Positions 10,740 through 22,100 of a stretch of DNA of 64,000 nucleotides are shown piece after piece (position 1 is the first letter of the stretch; the number at the start of each line of letters is the position of its first letter). The translations under genes were made by a program, and so were the position numbers. The DNA comes from Gonapodya prolifera JEL478 (taxonomy: Eukaryota; Monoblepharomycota; Monoblepharidomycetes; Monoblepharidales; Gonapodyaceae), in contig KQ965820.1 in the NCBI GenBank assembly GCA_001574975.1, positions 62,001 to 126,000 of the forward strand. Reading direction: 5' to 3'. The notes under the pieces are model-generated. The model was not told the DNA's origin. It worked only from the letters and a program-made list of their open reading frames with translations, and ran no database searches.

Positions 10740-12513
10740 TAGAATAACGGTTTTCGACAAGATGTCGTGGTACTCACTCTTCTCAGCTTGGTGTCGCCTT
10801 TTCAACGTTTTCTCGGAGGACAAATCTTTTCTCGATAAAAGTGAGTCCGGAGATTCTGCTGAAGCTTTCGTTGAGTCCATGGTGCTTCCATTGGATCTAC
10901 TACTTGATTGCGAGGTGCTCTCAAGAGAACCATTCATTCTGGGAGACTTGGTATTGGCTGTCTTTGAAGTAGTGGACCCTGTCTCGCTGCTCCCTGAAGA
11001 CGATTCTGTGAACGTCGCAGAGCATCTCCCATCTTGCCTGCAGAGTGGGAGAGTGAATCAACAGTCTCGAGTGTGGTCGATATGGAAGCACGACGCCTTC
11101 CAGATCGCGTAAGAGGACCGCCTGGAAGCGGCGGGGGACTGAGAAGTGAATTGGGTTTGGTTTTCGATGACATTTCTTGCTCGGAGGGCAGCTGCAGCTC
11201 CTCCCTTCCCCCCTCTTTCAAGGATGACCGCGACTGATTCGTCATGTCAGGATACCCTTTCGGCCCACCTGCGCCATTTGATCTATGTAATTCCGCCCTT
11301 GAATGAGACGACGTCGCAGCTGATATCTGCGAGTCTTGACTTTGTGACTGCGAGAGAACCTGTCCTGAACGCTGAATCGAGTCCAATTCTGGAGTGGAGT
11401 TGTTGCGATTATTGGTCTCTTTAGTGGTGGGAGGGGGGGCATCACGCGTTGTAAGCTGTGTCGATATCGTGGCTCCCTGATCCACTTCTACAGGCATTGC
11501 ATAATCGCTCCCACTGTTTTCCAACCCGGGGTCGGACTTTCTGTTTTCTCGAGTAGATGACTCATCATCTCCCAACTCGATCTTAGCATTACGAGCTCCA
11601 CGCTGATTGGAGGAATCGGACTTTGCTGACGTGTCTGCGCTTGATCTCGAGCCCTCTGACCGCCGGTCATGGGAATCTCGCTTTCTCGAGAGTGACATTC
11701 CAGGATTCCTCGCACTGCGAGCAGTAGCGCCAGTTGTCACACTTTGCATGCTCCATCCCACGGCGGAGTTATTTCTTGACGCCCTTGCTGCCGCTCCATC
11801 GCGCGGCATCACGGCATCTTGGGAGTGTAACCACCGGTCAGTACTCTTAAAGCTTGTCCGAGGAACAATGCGTCGTTCCTGTGAGTTGAACTTGCTGATG
11901 GTGAGCTCTAGCGCCGTGAACTGCCGAGCGACATGAACGAGCCCTGTGGAGATGACGACTCGCTTGACGTTGCAGTACTCTCGACCACTCTCCGTTTGAT
12001 GACTCGGAGGACTCATTCGTCGCAACGGGAGCATGTGTAAGTTTTGGACTGCGTGCAGACTGGAGATCGCAAAATGCGTCAACTGGACGCGATGCGGGAG
12101 CGGGGATGCGGTCTGTCTCACCATTTGGGTTCACAATCGACCAGATTCGTGATACGGTATCCCCTGTCCCTTTATGCTGCGTGGAAGGGGTTCTGTGAAG
12201 TTGGGAACGATCGTCAGGCAGCAAACTCCATCCACGTCATCGGGTATCCCAAGAGAGCAATCGCAAGGAACGTAGGTCGGGAGACAACGTTTCCAGCTGT
12301 CCCGCATCGAGTTTATGTCCCGTAATGCCAAGAAGACCGTGTATTTGGGCGGAATATCGACGAAGAGCCGCTCCAGCGGTGGAGGAGGATGTAAGTAATT
12401 CTCAAGTTCGGCTGGTCCCACTCAATGACATTGGTTGATGTACCGTGTGCTTTGATGAAGATGTCGTAGATTCGATTATGCAGTGAGTGGGAATGGTGTG
12501 CTTCTTGCTCCAC
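10740..12513 (-). CDS. Unrecognised Ser-rich protein gene, frame unresolved
   Basis: No domain was recognised. The longest open stretch (about 12124-10937, minus) encodes a hydrophilic chain rich in Ser, Arg, Gln and Asn (e.g. SQSQSQDSQISAATSSHS, STRENRKSDPGLENSGSD). It looks like a disordered scaffold or regulator. The upstream part in another frame (about 12420-12240) reads LENYLHPPPPLERLFVDI and IPPKYTVFLALRD, which looks folded. The coding frame changes at least twice, near 12220 and near 11060-11020. The frame past the second change reads SSSGSSETGSTTSKTANT, ending in RRHQAEKSE before a GTGAGT. No complete set of introns was found to explain this. No ATG was found at the 5' end, which abuts the repeat-rich stretch at 12550, so the gene may be interrupted there. 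Boundaries are approximate. Confidence 0.4.
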
Positions 12514-12552
12514 AACGCCTGCAACACCTCGGCTCCGTGTCCCCCCTCAGAG

Positions 12553-12800
12553 GTAATTTAGAGCCCGTTCGATGGCCGTGGTAAAACGTGGTAAAGTGCG
12601 GTTTCGGCCTGATACCACAACCACGGTAAATGGGTGTTCGATAAACGTGGTCGGTACAAACCACAGGAACCAATACCACCCCTGTTCGATAGGTGTTTTA
12701 AACATCATGGTATTGTACATAACCGTGGTTTCGCTTTACCGCGCAAAAAGCAGAATTTTGAGTGGTATCAACCGTGGTTTTACCAATTTTCAAACAAGTT
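12553..12800. repeat. Repeat-rich stretch, possibly the end of a DNA transposon or MITE
   Basis: The stretch carries three GTTCGAT words (12567, 12636, 12684). It also has many direct and inverted copies of CCGTGGT/ACCACGG followed by TTTACC or TAAA, so it can fold on itself. It begins with GAGCCCGTTCGATGG, which resembles the terminal style of PIF/Harbinger-like elements. No matching right terminus and no transposase were found. The mobile-element reading is inference. Confidence 0.35.
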
Positions 12801-12932
12801 GGCACAAAATGGCATTCAAACTACGTCGAAAAGCATCGATAGTCAACGATTTTGCCGGTGGTGCGAACAGAGGAGAGAGTATGACATTGGGCGCTCTCTG
12901 TTACGAGCCCCACCGCACAGTGAGAACTGAAG

Positions 12933-13734
12933 ATGGATGGTGTATCGCAAGATGAAATTGAAAAGCAGGCGTTATCGATTGTGAGTTTTTAGTTTCGCTC
13001 TAAGTTTATTTCATTCAATTTCGCTCATTATTATATAAGTTATTGGAGATTGCATGGGGATTAAAACATCTTCATGACCATGATATCATCCATTTGGACG
13101 TTAAGCCAACAAATGTTTTGATTGATGCACGGAATCATGCAATGATCACAGACTTTGGAACTGCTATAATTCGTCAATTGAATGGGAAGGATCATGGGGT
13201 TGGAACTCCAATGTATATGTCACCAGGGCGTCTTCGAGGAGAATCTCCTACAACAAAGGCTGATGTCTACGCATTTGGGATATCCATGTTTGAGGTGAGG
13301 AGTTTGCGTAAGTCATTGTAAGTTTTTTTGTTTAATGAATTGCACAAGCTTTTGTTCTTACAATGACAATGAACCTGATGCTACATTTTTTGAGGGTATC
13401 AAAAACAACATTCCTCAACGACCAACTATCACGCAAAAATGCAGGACAAATGATGAGATCAAGAACCTAATGGTGCGATGCTGGGATGCAGACCCTATGA
13501 AACGGCCTGGTTTTGGTGAAATTGTTGATGTTTTGGCAACTATTGTAGGGTGAGTAAAATGTATCTTTTTGATTTGTTTCGATCTTTTAATCAATACTGT
13601 GCATGGATGAAAGATCTGAAATTCATTGCCCCAAACCACCACAAATCGACGATCTACAATTCAATGTGGATAACGATGTCGTAGAACTTGGTAGGCTATT
13701 GCATACCAAGACCACAGAGCAAGGGAATGGATAA
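12933..13734 (+). CDS. Protein kinase C-lobe gene lacking an N-lobe (TKL-like)
   Basis: Exons run from ATG 12933-12980, then 13040 to about 13294, about 13340-13551, and a last exon after about 13613 ending TAA at 13732-13734. The protein, about 230 aa, starts directly in the kinase C-lobe. It shows the catalytic-loop equivalent HLDVKPTNVLID, where the usual HRD Arg is Leu. It also has the Mg-binding loop ITDFGTA, an activation-segment end GTPMYMSPG, the F-helix KADVYAFGISMFE, and the terminal helices MVRCWDADPMKRPGFGEI. The glycine loop, VAIK lysine and alpha-C glutamate are absent. The upstream 400 bp are repeat-rich and do not encode them. It is likely inactive, or a 5'-truncated copy from a larger kinase family. 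It is clearly AT-rich relative to its neighbours. Confidence 0.65.
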
Positions 13735-13747
13735 GATCGAAATCCTA

Positions 13748-13835
13748 TAATAGATGCGCATAAATTACGCATAATTTTTGCGGAATCTTCGGCTTAATTC
13801 GCATAAATTTTCGCATAATTTTGTGTGTTTGACGG
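13748..13835. repeat. Short AT-rich repeat of GCATAAAT / GCATAATT words
   Basis: Just after the kinase stop codon, GCATAAAT or GCATAATT words recur four times in about 75 bp, in two similar halves. The function is unknown. It may be the edge of an inserted segment or simple sequence decay. The following stretch to 14481 holds no supported gene. Confidence 0.35.
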
Positions 13836-14481
13836 TTTTGATTAGACTCTCCAATGAAATGGCATGATTCCGACACAGCACTCACTCAATCATCCACACC
13901 ACTAACCGCTCTGCCACCTCCTTGCGCAGTCTTCGACAGTTTCACTCCCCATTTTCACGTACTCTCTGAGGTATCTTGGCCAGCTCCGTGGTACTTCAAA
14001 CACGAGACTTCGATTTGGAATGTCGCGCCACCCTCTCATGGACGGGGTGCCCCTGAGGTCAAGTCCAACAAACTGGGATGGCTCTCTTGATAATGCAACT
14101 GCTCTACGGAAACATGGCCATTGCATTGCCCTTGTTACATCAGACACACTGCCAGATACCTTACATACATTGTGACAATAACATATGCTTCCTATTGTGT
14201 CCCAATTGTGCAATGATGAATGAACAACAGCCATAAGTTGGTTGCAGTTGGTGAGATGCACTAAGTAGGCACAATTTTTCAGTCAGTAGAATCCATGTTG
14301 CCATTATTACACAAAACTTCCCCCTCTCCCTTTTATCAAACTAAGAGGGATTTCTCTAGGGTGTAAAAATCGATATGCACCCGGACGAGGTGAATATAAT
14401 CTCTCCGTTTCACCTTCTACTTGCTGTCAACAATTTCGGCCGCTGGAACAATATTGGATTTGAGACGGGTTTGAATTCGTT

Positions 14482-16615
14482 TCATATGCCCATGGCACCA
14501 TAAAGGTGAAGCTCACCAGTTTGTTTCGCAGCTTTCAGATCCACGTGCTTCATGAACAGAGCTGGAACACACCCCACCACCATGATGACGAGTCCCGCAA
14601 TACTGATGCAGGAGAACGCAGCATTAGAACGTTGTACTTCCCGACTCCAAAACGATGACCTCACCTCGCATAGCGCTGCGTCTCCACATACGCCGCTTGC
14701 ACCAGCCCAAGCTGCGCTGGTGACAGTGTAGCGATGTAGGTAATGTCGGACACTACTCTGGTTACGTCAAGGAAGGATCTGTCACCGTCGGGAAGGCGTG
14801 CAAGCAATGTTTGTGGGAGGATGCGGTTCCACAGAGCACCACCGACAGCGACGCCAAGTGTCCCTCCAAAGTAGACGAAGAAATCCTTGAGTGTCACACC
14901 AATTGCGATGTCTAGGGGGTGCAAGGAGTGTCCATCACACCATGCGACAACGTGTTCGGGAAGACTTAAATCCCACCTCGATGTTCCAACGAAGCCTGCA
15001 GCCCAATAGACGCTGCATTGATGGTCGCGCCAGCCGATAATCCTGCCAGTGCCTGTACAAGCCCCAGCTCCCACTCGGACGTGCCCTGGCCCTTCATGTT
15101 GATGAGGAGGCCGAGAGCGAGGACCACACCGGCAGCGCCGGTCCAGCAGATGATGCGGTACCGACCAGTCCATTGCATGAGCCAGCCGGCGAAGATGGCG
15201 CCCAGCGAGAAGCCGCCAAAGTAGCCGTATTGGAGGTCTACACGCGATCAGGTTAGACGCTTACACCTGAAGTCGCAAGAAGAACACGTTACTCACATCC
15301 AGCCACAGCCACATCCACCAGCTTCGTGACCCTCACGAACGGGTTGAACCAGTACACCGCCGTGTTGGCCGCCATGTACACCGCGCCTGTGATGATCAGC
15401 GCGCCGAAGACCGTGGGGTTCCGCAGGAGTCGCATGGGAACAACGGGGAAGGCGGCGAAACGAGCTTCCCAGATGAGGAAGGAGATGAGCATGAGACCTC
15501 CAGTGACGATCATGCCGACCACGGGGGCTGAAGAAAGTGGTGTCGGGTTGAAAGGGACGTGTCGGATGGCACCTAATAAGAATTACGGACATTCGGCACT
15601 AAGACTCACGGGAACCCCAGCCGCCCTCGTACGAGCCATTGAGGTTGAACGCAACCAAGATGAGCACAGTTCCAAAGGTGACCAATAACAATCCAATCCC
15701 GTCGAGCTCCTTAAACGTGGTGCGGAACGACGAGGGAGTTCCCGACGACGGACCGAGCAGCGATCTCAGCAGGCCCCGCTTGCTACCCTCCGGTGAGTTC
15801 ACGTTGTGCACGGAGTACCACCGCGCCGAAGCTCGCGCCAGAACGAAAATGGTGATGTAATTGAACGTGAGCCAAAAGATACCCCCGATGCCGAAAATCC
15901 AGCGGAAGTTGACTTTGAGAAGGACGCTGGCGAGGTAGGGTGCGAGGAAGCTGAGGAAGAGGTTGGGGATCATGAGGTATGCTTGGGTGCTGCCTCGGTA
16001 GATGAGCGGGATGATATCTGGAAACAGGGCACGAAAAAGTTCACGGGACGCAGGCCGTGGGTTTGGAATCAGATTTCACACGCACCGGCGATGAGAATGC
16101 TGGACACAACGAAGAACGCAGTGGTTCCGATCGACTGCAGCATCTGCCCGGCAAAGAAGGTCCAGTAGTCCGGGGCCGTCCAGAGGAGAATGTACGCTGC
16201 GGTGGTAAAGACTGCTGATACTGTCACTGTCGATGTCCGACCATACTTGTCGCTGAACTTTGAGAACGCCGGCTTGAGTGCCGCAACGATGACGCTTGGA
16301 ATCGCTGATAAGTATACGTAGCCCCAGAGCGCGTTATACGCAGAGAGCACATCGGGTGCGGCAGTGTAGGTCATTTGTTCTTCCAGTGATGATGCAAGGT
16401 TGCACATGAAGAGCCTGGAGGTTACGAAGTTGAATTTGGTAGTGTGAGCAAGTTCCTTGTGTGTCAGTGATTGGGCGTGTAAATGCTCACCCAAGAAACA
16501 GCACAGCGAGGTCAATTTTTGTCCATGTCGTGTGTGTTATGGATTCCGCTCCGGCGAGCTCAGTCACATCCGTTGGGTCTGATGACGTTGTCCCTTTTTC
16601 ATTCTTATCGGACAT
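14482..16615 (-). CDS. Siderophore-type MFS transporter (SIT/ARN-like), 7 exons, 588 aa
   Basis: Predicted 14-helix membrane transporter resembling fungal siderophore-iron transporters. Exons on the minus strand: 16615-16491, 16414-16086, 16017-15610, 15572-15297, 15237-14977, 14911-14665, 14602-14482. They sum to exactly 589 codons. Distinctive segments are LFMCNLASSLEEQMTYTAAP (TM1 and outer loop) and AALKPAFSKFSDKYGRTSTV (TM2 and the SDKYGR loop). Others are ADIIPLIYRGSTQAYLMIPN, LKVNFRWIFGIGGIFWLTFN, and late helices FGGTLGVAVGGALWNRILP. The assignment to SIT rather than another 14-TM drug/H+ family rests on this resemblance only. It is divergent from the FAD oxidoreductase at 17110, with 494 bp between the starts. 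Confidence 0.8.
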
Positions 16616-17109
16616 GGTTGAACAGTGTGGGTTCGCGTGACCTCAAGTGGTGCGGTGACAAGTTTAGTTGAATGGATGAAAGAATTATCGCCGGAACTTT
16701 ACATTTACTGGGATTCGGAGTGGCATCATCACATGGTTGAGGCTGATTCGCCAGCTTCCCAGCCGCCCTCGAAAGGTTAAGTTTCACTGTGTGTTGAGGA
16801 CAGATGCAGTAGAGTGCAACGTTAATGGTGGAAATGGAGATGCACCTGAGCAGGAATCACGGGACTCTCCAGCACCGATGCATCACTGAACTATCGATAG
16901 CTTCCTTTGATTCCGAGAACGGAGCATTACGTGATGAGAAAGGATTTGTGGCATCAGCAAACTTGAGCTCTGTGGCCTTCCGGCTGCTGCTCCCATTCGT
17001 CCAACATCCGTCACAGCTGCGAGATCCGATTCGACCAACCACCGAACCATGAAGTCTACAAAACGTCATATGGCACCGGAGTATCCCAAAGACCCAACCT
17101 TCTCTCGCG

Positions 17110-18583
17110 ATGGCTGAAATCAAAAATGTCGTTATCGTCGGTGGATCCTATGCAGGTGAGTTGGAATCGCACATCAAGAGCGCTTGAGGTGGCGTCGTGT
17201 GCGGTGATGATTAAAATCTCTTGCGTGCTCGTTTCTTGCCCTTGATGGTTGATTCTACCGAACACTTGCCTCGATGTAACACCAAAGGCTGCTCCGCTGT
17301 ACTGGCTGCCAAAGACAAGCTACCACCCGGTTATAGGATTATCGTGATAGAGCCGCGATCACATTTTCACTATACCTTTGCCTTCTTACGCGCGTCCGTT
17401 GTTCCAGATTTCGGTGAGTCAAACATGCCGTCACGCGTCAGCAGATCTTTCCTAAAATCACCTATCTCTCGTCACAAAAGAACGTGACTTATTCATTCCC
17501 TACTCTGGTCTCTTCCCCGAGGGCTCACCAAACGTCCTCGTTCACGCCAAGGTCTCCGAAGTCACCTCCACCCATGTTGTTCTCGACCAATCTGTCACTG
17601 ATGCCCGACTGAGTACCGAGACGACCACGACGATTCCGTACGCCTACCTCATTTACGCAGCTGGCGCCAAGCACCCCTCGCCCACCGAAATGGAGCGAAT
17701 CAGCTCAAAGGAAGACTCCGTCGCCGAGCTCAAGGACTGGCAGAAGCAGATCATCGGCGCAGGCAGAATTGTCGTCGTAGGCGGTGGTGGCTCCGGTCTA
17801 GAGATCGCGGCCGAGGTTGCGGAGCGGTATCCTCGGAAGAAAGTTGTCCTGGTGCACTCTCGGCAACGGTACATGGAGGCCTACGGGGAAGGCATCCACG
17901 ATGTCATTTACGACATTTTAAACAAGTTCGGTGTGCACATGATCTTTGGGGAGCGGGTGGTCTCGTCGGAAGATGTGAAGGGCGGCGCAACGCTGGTCAC
18001 GACCACCAAGGGAACCCAGATAGAAGCCGATCTTGTTGTGAGTCTCAACATCTGCAATGGCGACTTCATTTCTCTTAAAATCCCCGTGCTTCAGCTCTGG
18101 TGCACCGGTCTCAAACCCCAATCCGTACCCCTCCAATCCCTCTCTCCAACTTCGGTGGACCCCAAAACCGGCTTCGTCAAAGTCCTCCCCACCTTTCAAA
18201 TTGTTGACTCCGCATTCCCTAACGTTTTCGTCTGCGGGGACATCGCCGACACGACCGACATGAAACTAGCCCGCGCGGCATTTGCCCAATCAGCCCTCGT
18301 CGTCGACAACATCCTCACCCTCATCGGGGTCTCTTCCTCTCCTTCATCAGGCGGCGCGCCGACACTCAAGACCCGCGACCCTCTCACGGAACCCGGCATG
18401 TGGACCCGAGGTATCTTTATGCCGATGGGCCACACAGGGGCCGTTGCGGTGCGACTGTTTGGGAGGCAGGTGGCATTTAACTCGTGGTGGTGGGAGGTCG
18501 TGAGGGGAAAGTCTGGAGAGAATCTGGGCGCGGACAATATGTGGCGGATGCTGGGGGTGGAACTGGACAAGACCGCACAGTGA
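17110..18583 (+). CDS. AIFM2/FSP1-like FAD- and NAD(P)H-dependent oxidoreductase, 405 aa
   Basis: Pyridine-nucleotide-disulphide oxidoreductase fold of the AMID/AIFM2/type II NADH dehydrogenase group, which reduces quinones with NAD(P)H. Exons are 17110-17155, 17288-17413, 17481-18037 and 18095-18583. They sum to 406 codons. The last intron (57 bp) is in frame and could be misread as coding. The FAD-binding motif VVIVGGSYAG opens the protein. The NAD(P)H Rossmann motif IVVVGGGGSGLEIAAE lies at about residue 150. The second FAD motif FPNVFVCGDIADT follows, and the tail is the hydrophobic WWWEVV region. It begins MAEIK, so the N-terminal myristoylation signal of animal FSP1 is absent. Its role in redox or iron metabolism is inference from family and neighbour. 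Confidence 0.88.
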
Positions 18584-19164
18584 TGAGGGGACTTAATTTG
18601 AGGCAACAGCTTCATACATTCGTGTGTGGTACCGCATATCACTTCACTCGTTTGATCAAACGCAAGATCTTGATTCTTGTCTATCTTTACAATTCGCGTC
18701 TACAAAGGTAATAGAGTCTTCTACCGAAACCATCACATTGCTTCTATGTATAATGAGGCCCAACTCTGCTATGTGATGTACCCTTGTCCTCCACCCTGAC
18801 CTGCTCCCCTCATTCACATACTTACAATATCACGATACTGGAGAACGGTCTTTCTCGTGGAACAACTACCGGCCCCAGGATTTTCGGATTGACACAACTT
18901 CTTGACATCGTGGGAACATGCCTGGTCCACGTTTCCATGCAGTTTCGAAGCGACAATGACGTGCACTTCAGACTGTATCTCAATTACCCAATCGATAAAT
19001 ACACAACAGTCACAATCTGGATATAGCCCGGGGTAATACATGTGGCCCCAATCGTGTGCGAACATATACGCCGGCGGAGTGTTTCCGGCAACCAATCTCT
19101 GTCCTGCAGACCACGTACGTCAGTCTCTATCGGTGCCGAAAAGTCTATCCCCCTGTCCTCAGTA
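18584..19164. other. 3' intergenic region between convergent genes
   Basis: About 580 bp between the convergent ends of the oxidoreductase and the disordered-protein gene. No ORF shows family features and no RNA gene was recognised. Confidence 0.35.
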
Positions 19165-22100
19165 TCATTTCTTCGGCCCCGCACCGAGCTTAAAAATTCC
19201 CTGCAAGCTCTTCCAAAAGCCCTGCTTCTTGGGTTTCGCCCCACTCCGAGCACTCCGTCGTCCAGAGTCTCGATCGTTGTTGGCATCAAACCGCTTTCCA
19301 TACTGCGGTTCGAACCCGTTGTGTGGGGTAAAGCGACTCGGCGGAACCTGCCGCCTGATGGAGCCAATGCGCACCGAGCCCGCCTGTCTCCGGGGACCGT
19401 CGCGACGCGAGTGTCCATCCACAGAACCCTTCGTAGAGCCTTTTTCAGACCGATTGTCGTTCATGTTGGTCGGTCGACGATGCTCGCGGATAGACTGTCG
19501 GATCGAATTACTTCGGTGGAACGAAATCTTCCGTGACGTCGACGAGTTAGGAATTCGTCGTAGTGAGCCCAATCGCTTTTCTCCGTACGAGGAGGTAGAA
19601 AGAGGACTCAAGGGTGGTGGGCTCAAGACGCTTCCGATGGACTCCTGAGAGCGTGGCATCTTCCGAGATTGTGGTGAAGTAGGGTCGGAATTATACTGTT
19701 GCTGTTGTTGGTCGTATTGATTTCCGTAACCCTGCTTCTTTCCNCCTCCTCGAGGTGGAGGGCTCGGCTTGTCTGGAGTCTCTACCTCGCTTTCTGTCGC
19801 TTCAGTTCCAGATCCTGTTCCATCNNNNNNNNNNNNNNNNNNNNNNNNNNNNNNNNNNNNNNNNNNNNNNNNNNNNNNNNNNNNNNNNNNNNNNNNNNNN
19901 NNNNNNNNNNNNNNNNNNNNNNNNNNNNNNNNNNNNNNNNNNNNNNNNNNNNNNNNNNNNNNNNNNNNNNNNNNNNNNNNNNNNNNNNNNNNNNNNNNNN
20001 NNNNNNNNNNNNNNNNNNNNNNNNNNNNNNNNNNNNNNNNNNNNNNNNNNNNNNNNNNNNNNNNNNNNNNNNNNNNNNNNNNNNNNNNNNNNNNNNNNNN
20101 NNNNNNNNNNNNNNNNNNNNNNNNNNNNNNNNNNNNNNNNNNNNNNNNNNNNNNNNNNNNNNNNNNNNNNNNNNNNNNNNNNNNNNNNNNNNNNNNNNNN
20201 NNNNNNNNNNNNNNNNNNNNNNNNNNNNNNNNNNNNNNNNNNNNNNNNNNNNNNNNNNNNNNNNNNNNNNNNNNNNNNNNNNNNNNNNNNNNNNNNNNNN
20301 NNNNNNNNNNNNNNNNNNNNNNNNNNNNNNNNNNNNNNNNNNNNNNNNNNNNNNNNNNNNNNNNNNNNNNNNNNNNNNNNNNNNNNNNNNNNNNNNNNNN
20401 NNNNNNNNNNNNNNNNNNNNNNNNNNNNNNNNNNNNNNNNNNNNNNNNNNNNNNNNNNNNNNNNNNNNNNNNNNNNNNNNNNNNNNNNNNNNNNNNNNNN
20501 NNNNNNNNNNNNNCCAGTCCCTGTTGATTTCCTTCTTGGCCCACGCGGGTGGTTGAATAGGTCACNNNNGGTAAGGGACGGTTTGGACTCATGGTCTGAA
20601 TCGGTAATATCCCCCCATTAATTTTCGGTGGTGCAGGAAGGGGATCGTCCGCGGGTTGCTGCTCATTCATCGGGGAAGGCTGTTCCTCTCCGTTCGGACC
20701 TGCGCCATCTTCTTCATCCCATTCCTCATCAGTCTCCTCGACATCCTCGTCTGGATCAATTTCTTCATTGGATTCGTCCTCGTAATCTTCCTCGCCAGAA
20801 TAATCCTGAAATTTAAAGATGTGAGGAGAGGAGAACGTCGCAACAACGAACATTCGCTCACCTCGTCAGTGTACTCTGCCTCATCCTCATCCTCGCTGTC
20901 CTCCTCCTCATCCTCATCACTGTAATCCTCACTGTCAGGATCGGATTCGTACTGATACGCCTCGTCCTCCCTGTGTGGCACCTCGCGCACCCTCACACCT
21001 TCGCTCGAGAACGACACGCTCTTCGTCGGCCCTCGTCGCGGTGCGTCCGCCGATTTGAGAACACTTAAAGGTCGGGGTGCTTGATTTCGACCCGACATCA
21101 CACGCTTCGTCGGAACCTTTTCTTCCCGCAAAGAGTCCAAAGGAAGGTCCTCCGCCAAGTCATCTTCTGATCCCAAAGATCGCAGAGAAGATGCAGAAGA
21201 AGGCTTGATGCCGATAGTTGAAACGGGAGCTGATGGGTAACCAGGGGGAGAGGGCGACTTGTTCGGAGGAAGGGGCGTTCCGTCCGGCGAGCGAGGGCGC
21301 TCCTGACTTTCGTTCATAAGCTGCTGAACCTTTTGGTGTTGGGGTGGTGATCGGAACGGCCCATTCTGCAGAGAGTTGGGGAGGACGATGGTTTGGACGG
21401 GCACAGGAGACGAGCCTGCATGGCAATGTCTCTGTCGGGATCTGACTTTTGAAGAAGGCCGAGAGGAACTCACTTATCGCCCGCATATCTGCCCCATTTG
21501 TCGTCGATTTCTTCCATGCGTCCTCATCTTTGCCTGCATGAGCGCACCCTTCCATAAAGCACCAATTCGATAACCATCGAAACCACACTCACCAGTATCC
21601 ATGCCGACAACCCGACCAACTATACTGTTGGGTCTCGCGGTGGAGTAGCCGCCGGCCGGTTTCACAGGAAGTGGCATCCCCCCGAGCGCAGGCTTTATCG
21701 GTGGCAACCCGGTCATTGCAACGGAAGTGGGGCGTGGATTGGCATTGGTCGATGTGGGTCGCAGCCCCGCCATCCCCATTCCCGAGGATGGCTCCGCCGC
21801 GGATGCCGCAAGTTCGTTTTGCCACTGCGAGGCTCCGTTTTGAGGGGGGTATTGTTCTGATTGGGAGTGTTCGGGGATCCTCATAGCGGGTGACTGGTAT
21901 GCAAAGTTCTGGGACCCCCTGATTACCCCATCCTCTTGATCGTCTCCATTCTCGCTTTCATCCTCTGCACCGCTCGCACCGGCAACAGGGTTGAACGGTT
22001 TGGAGGAGTACCCATTAGGAACGTCCTTGGCCTGCTGGTCAAGGTTCGCAAAGGCAGCGACCAGGGCCTTCACCTTGGATGGCCCACCTCGGGATGGTGG

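Noticed and set aside
18038-18094. Coding sequence VSLNICNGDFISLKIPVLQ inside the AIFM2-like gene
   Set aside because: It is a 57-bp in-frame intron with GTGAGT and TTCAG ends; removing it joins ADLV to LWCTGLKP as the family expects.
19699-20621. Long plus-strand ORFs of about 250-290 codons
   Set aside because: They are open only because they run through the N gap.
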